Shown here: in pieces, positions 5,443 to 6,338 of the stretch | How positions within the stretch are numbered: the first letter of the stretch is position 1 | How the letters are laid out: the number at the start of each line of letters is the position of its first letter | Origin: Solimonas sp966252075 | GTDB lineage: Bacteria; Pseudomonadota; Gammaproteobacteria; Nevskiales; Nevskiaceae | Assembly: GCA_966252075.1 (NCBI GenBank) | Contig: CBINNP010000217.1 | Span: 1 to 6,338, forward strand | Direction: 5' to 3' | Length of the DNA stretch: 6,338 bases | The notes under the pieces: generated by a model | Databases searched by the model: none | What the model saw: only the letters and a program-made list of their open reading frames with translations | What the model was told of the DNA's origin: nothing | Position numbers and translations under genes: made by a program

Positions 5443-5969
5443 GCAGCGCCCTATCGAATCTGGTCTCGACCACGCTGGCGCCCTATCTGCTGCGCGGTCG
5501 TGCCGCACTCGACAAGCTGGCGCCGCGCGAGCGCCTGCTCGTCATCGTCGGCGCTGCGGTGCTGGCGGTGCTGGTGTTGTACCTGGCGATCTGGGAGCCG
5601 CTGCTCAAGGCGCATCAGCGCCGCAGCGAAGCGCTGGCCGACGCGCGCGCGCTGGCACAACGCATCGAGACCGCCGCGGCGCTGGCGGCCTCGCGCCGCG
5701 GCGCCGGCGGCGACCGCAATGCCAACCTGCTGGCGGTGATCGATCAGAGCAGCCGCCAGCCGACGCTGGGCAAGGCGCCGTCGCGTCTGCAGCCGGACGG
5801 CAGCGGCGACAAGAGCGTCAAGGTCTGGTTCGAGGACGTGCCGTTCGACAACCTGCTGCGCTGGCTCGGCGAACTGCAGACGCGCTACGAGATCAGCGTC
5901 GCCAGTGCCGAGATCTCGCGCGGCAGCGCGCCCGGAACGGTCGGTGCGCAGCTGACCTTGAGCCGCTGA
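5439..5969 (+). CDS. gspM: Type II secretion inner-membrane platform protein GspM
   Basis: GspM is a small bitopic inner-membrane protein that binds and stabilises GspL and helps place the assembly platform. It is 176 residues, normal for the family. LAPRERLLVIVGAAVLAVLVLYLAIWEPLL (27-56) has the typical LxPRER motif directly before the single transmembrane helix (about 33-51) and the WxPL after it. A helical, probable coiled-coil stretch (about 56-85) follows. The periplasmic ferredoxin-like domain contains VKVWFEDVPFDNLLRWLGEL (127-146), ISVASAEISR (152-161) and PGTVGAQLTLSR (165-176), all family-like. It is coupled to gspL by a 4-base overlap and followed by gspN after 4 bases. Confidence 0.94.
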   Translation: MSSALSNLVSTTLAPYLLRGRAALDKLAPRERLLVIVGAAVLAVLVLYLAIWEPLLKAHQRRSEALADARALAQRIETAAALAASRRGAGGDRNANLLAVIDQSSRQPTLGKAPSRLQPDGSGDKSVKVWFEDVPFDNLLRWLGELQTRYEISVASAEISRGSAPGTVGAQLTLSR

Positions 5970-5973
5970 TCCC

Positions 5974-6338
5974 ATGAAGAAACGTCTCTGGCTCGGCGTC
6001 GCCGCGCTGCTCAGTTTCCTGCTCAGTCTGATCGCGCTGGCGCCGGTCGCCACGCTGTTCGGCTGGTTCAATCCGCCGCTCGGCCCGCCGTCCGGCAACT
6101 TCCAGGTCGCCGGACTGGAAGGCACGCTGTACGAGGGCCGCGTGACCGCGGTGACCGCGGCCGGCCGGCCGCTGCTCGAACGCCTGCACTGGAAGCTGAG
6201 CCTGCGCGATCTGCTGCTGGCGCGGCTGGGCGTCGACCTCGACGCCAGCGGCGTGACCCTGATCGACGGCCATGTCAGCCGCGGCTTCAGCACGCTGCGC
6301 GCCGATCAGCTGCGCGTCGCCGGCTCACTGCAGACGGT
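5974..6338 (+). CDS. gspN: Type II secretion protein GspN, N-terminal part (cut by window edge)
   Basis: GspN is an accessory bitopic inner-membrane protein found in some T2SS operons; its exact task is not settled and it is not always needed for secretion. Only 121 codons of about 240-260 are present and the frame stays open to the window end. The N-terminus MKKRLWLGVAALLSFLLSL gives one transmembrane helix (about 5-27) with a positive cytoplasmic start. Residues 45-55 (VAGLEGTLYEG) match the conserved SGTLWxG-like motif, and LLERLHWKLSLRDLLLARL (67-85) matches the family pattern. It follows gspM by 4 bases with no clear Shine-Dalgarno, so it is probably the last or near-last gene of the operon, but this cannot be seen here. 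Confidence 0.9.
   Translation, partial: MKKRLWLGVAALLSFLLSLIALAPVATLFGWFNPPLGPPSGNFQVAGLEGTLYEGRVTAVTAAGRPLLERLHWKLSLRDLLLARLGVDLDASGVTLIDGHVSRGFSTLRADQLRVAGSLQT

Overview
This window is a GC-rich stretch that carries most of a type II secretion system (T2SS) pseudopilus and assembly-platform operon, with a rhomboid-family protease gene and a fatty-acid synthesis gene divergent from it. The protein families point to a Gammaproteobacterium. The base composition and gene content would suit Nevskiales or Xanthomonadales-like lineages, but that placement is inference.

Left part, minus strand. Positions 1-213 are the first 71 codons of fabD (malonyl-CoA:ACP transacylase), cut by the window edge. 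Positions 240-869 are a complete rhombosortase (rrtA), an intramembrane serine protease whose known substrates carry a GlyGly-CTERM tail and are exported by the T2SS. A 52-base gap (870-921) separates it from the divergent secretion operon.

Right part, plus strand. Eight genes follow in the canonical order gspG-H-I-J-K-L-M-N, from 922 to the window end, and gspN is cut off. G is the major pseudopilin. H, I, J and K are the minor pseudopilins, of which I, J and K form the tip. L and M are the inner-membrane platform pair and N is an accessory inner-membrane protein. Most junctions are 4-base start/stop overlaps (H/I, I/J, J/K, L/M). The exceptions are G/H (29 bases holding a stop-codon hairpin, then a TTG start), K/L (bridged exactly by an 18-codon mini-ORF) and M/N (4 bases). 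No gspC, D, E or F precedes gspG, so those genes must lie elsewhere.

The least ordinary features are: (1) a cluster of three consecutive palindromes resembling a REP-type intergenic repeat, sitting inside the 5' coding region of gspJ and stretching its prepilin leader to 39 residues; (2) the K/L bridging mini-ORF; (3) a charged, low-complexity insert in GspH; (4) the physical link between a rhombosortase and the T2SS. I found no wholly new system. This is a recognisable T2SS locus with local oddities.
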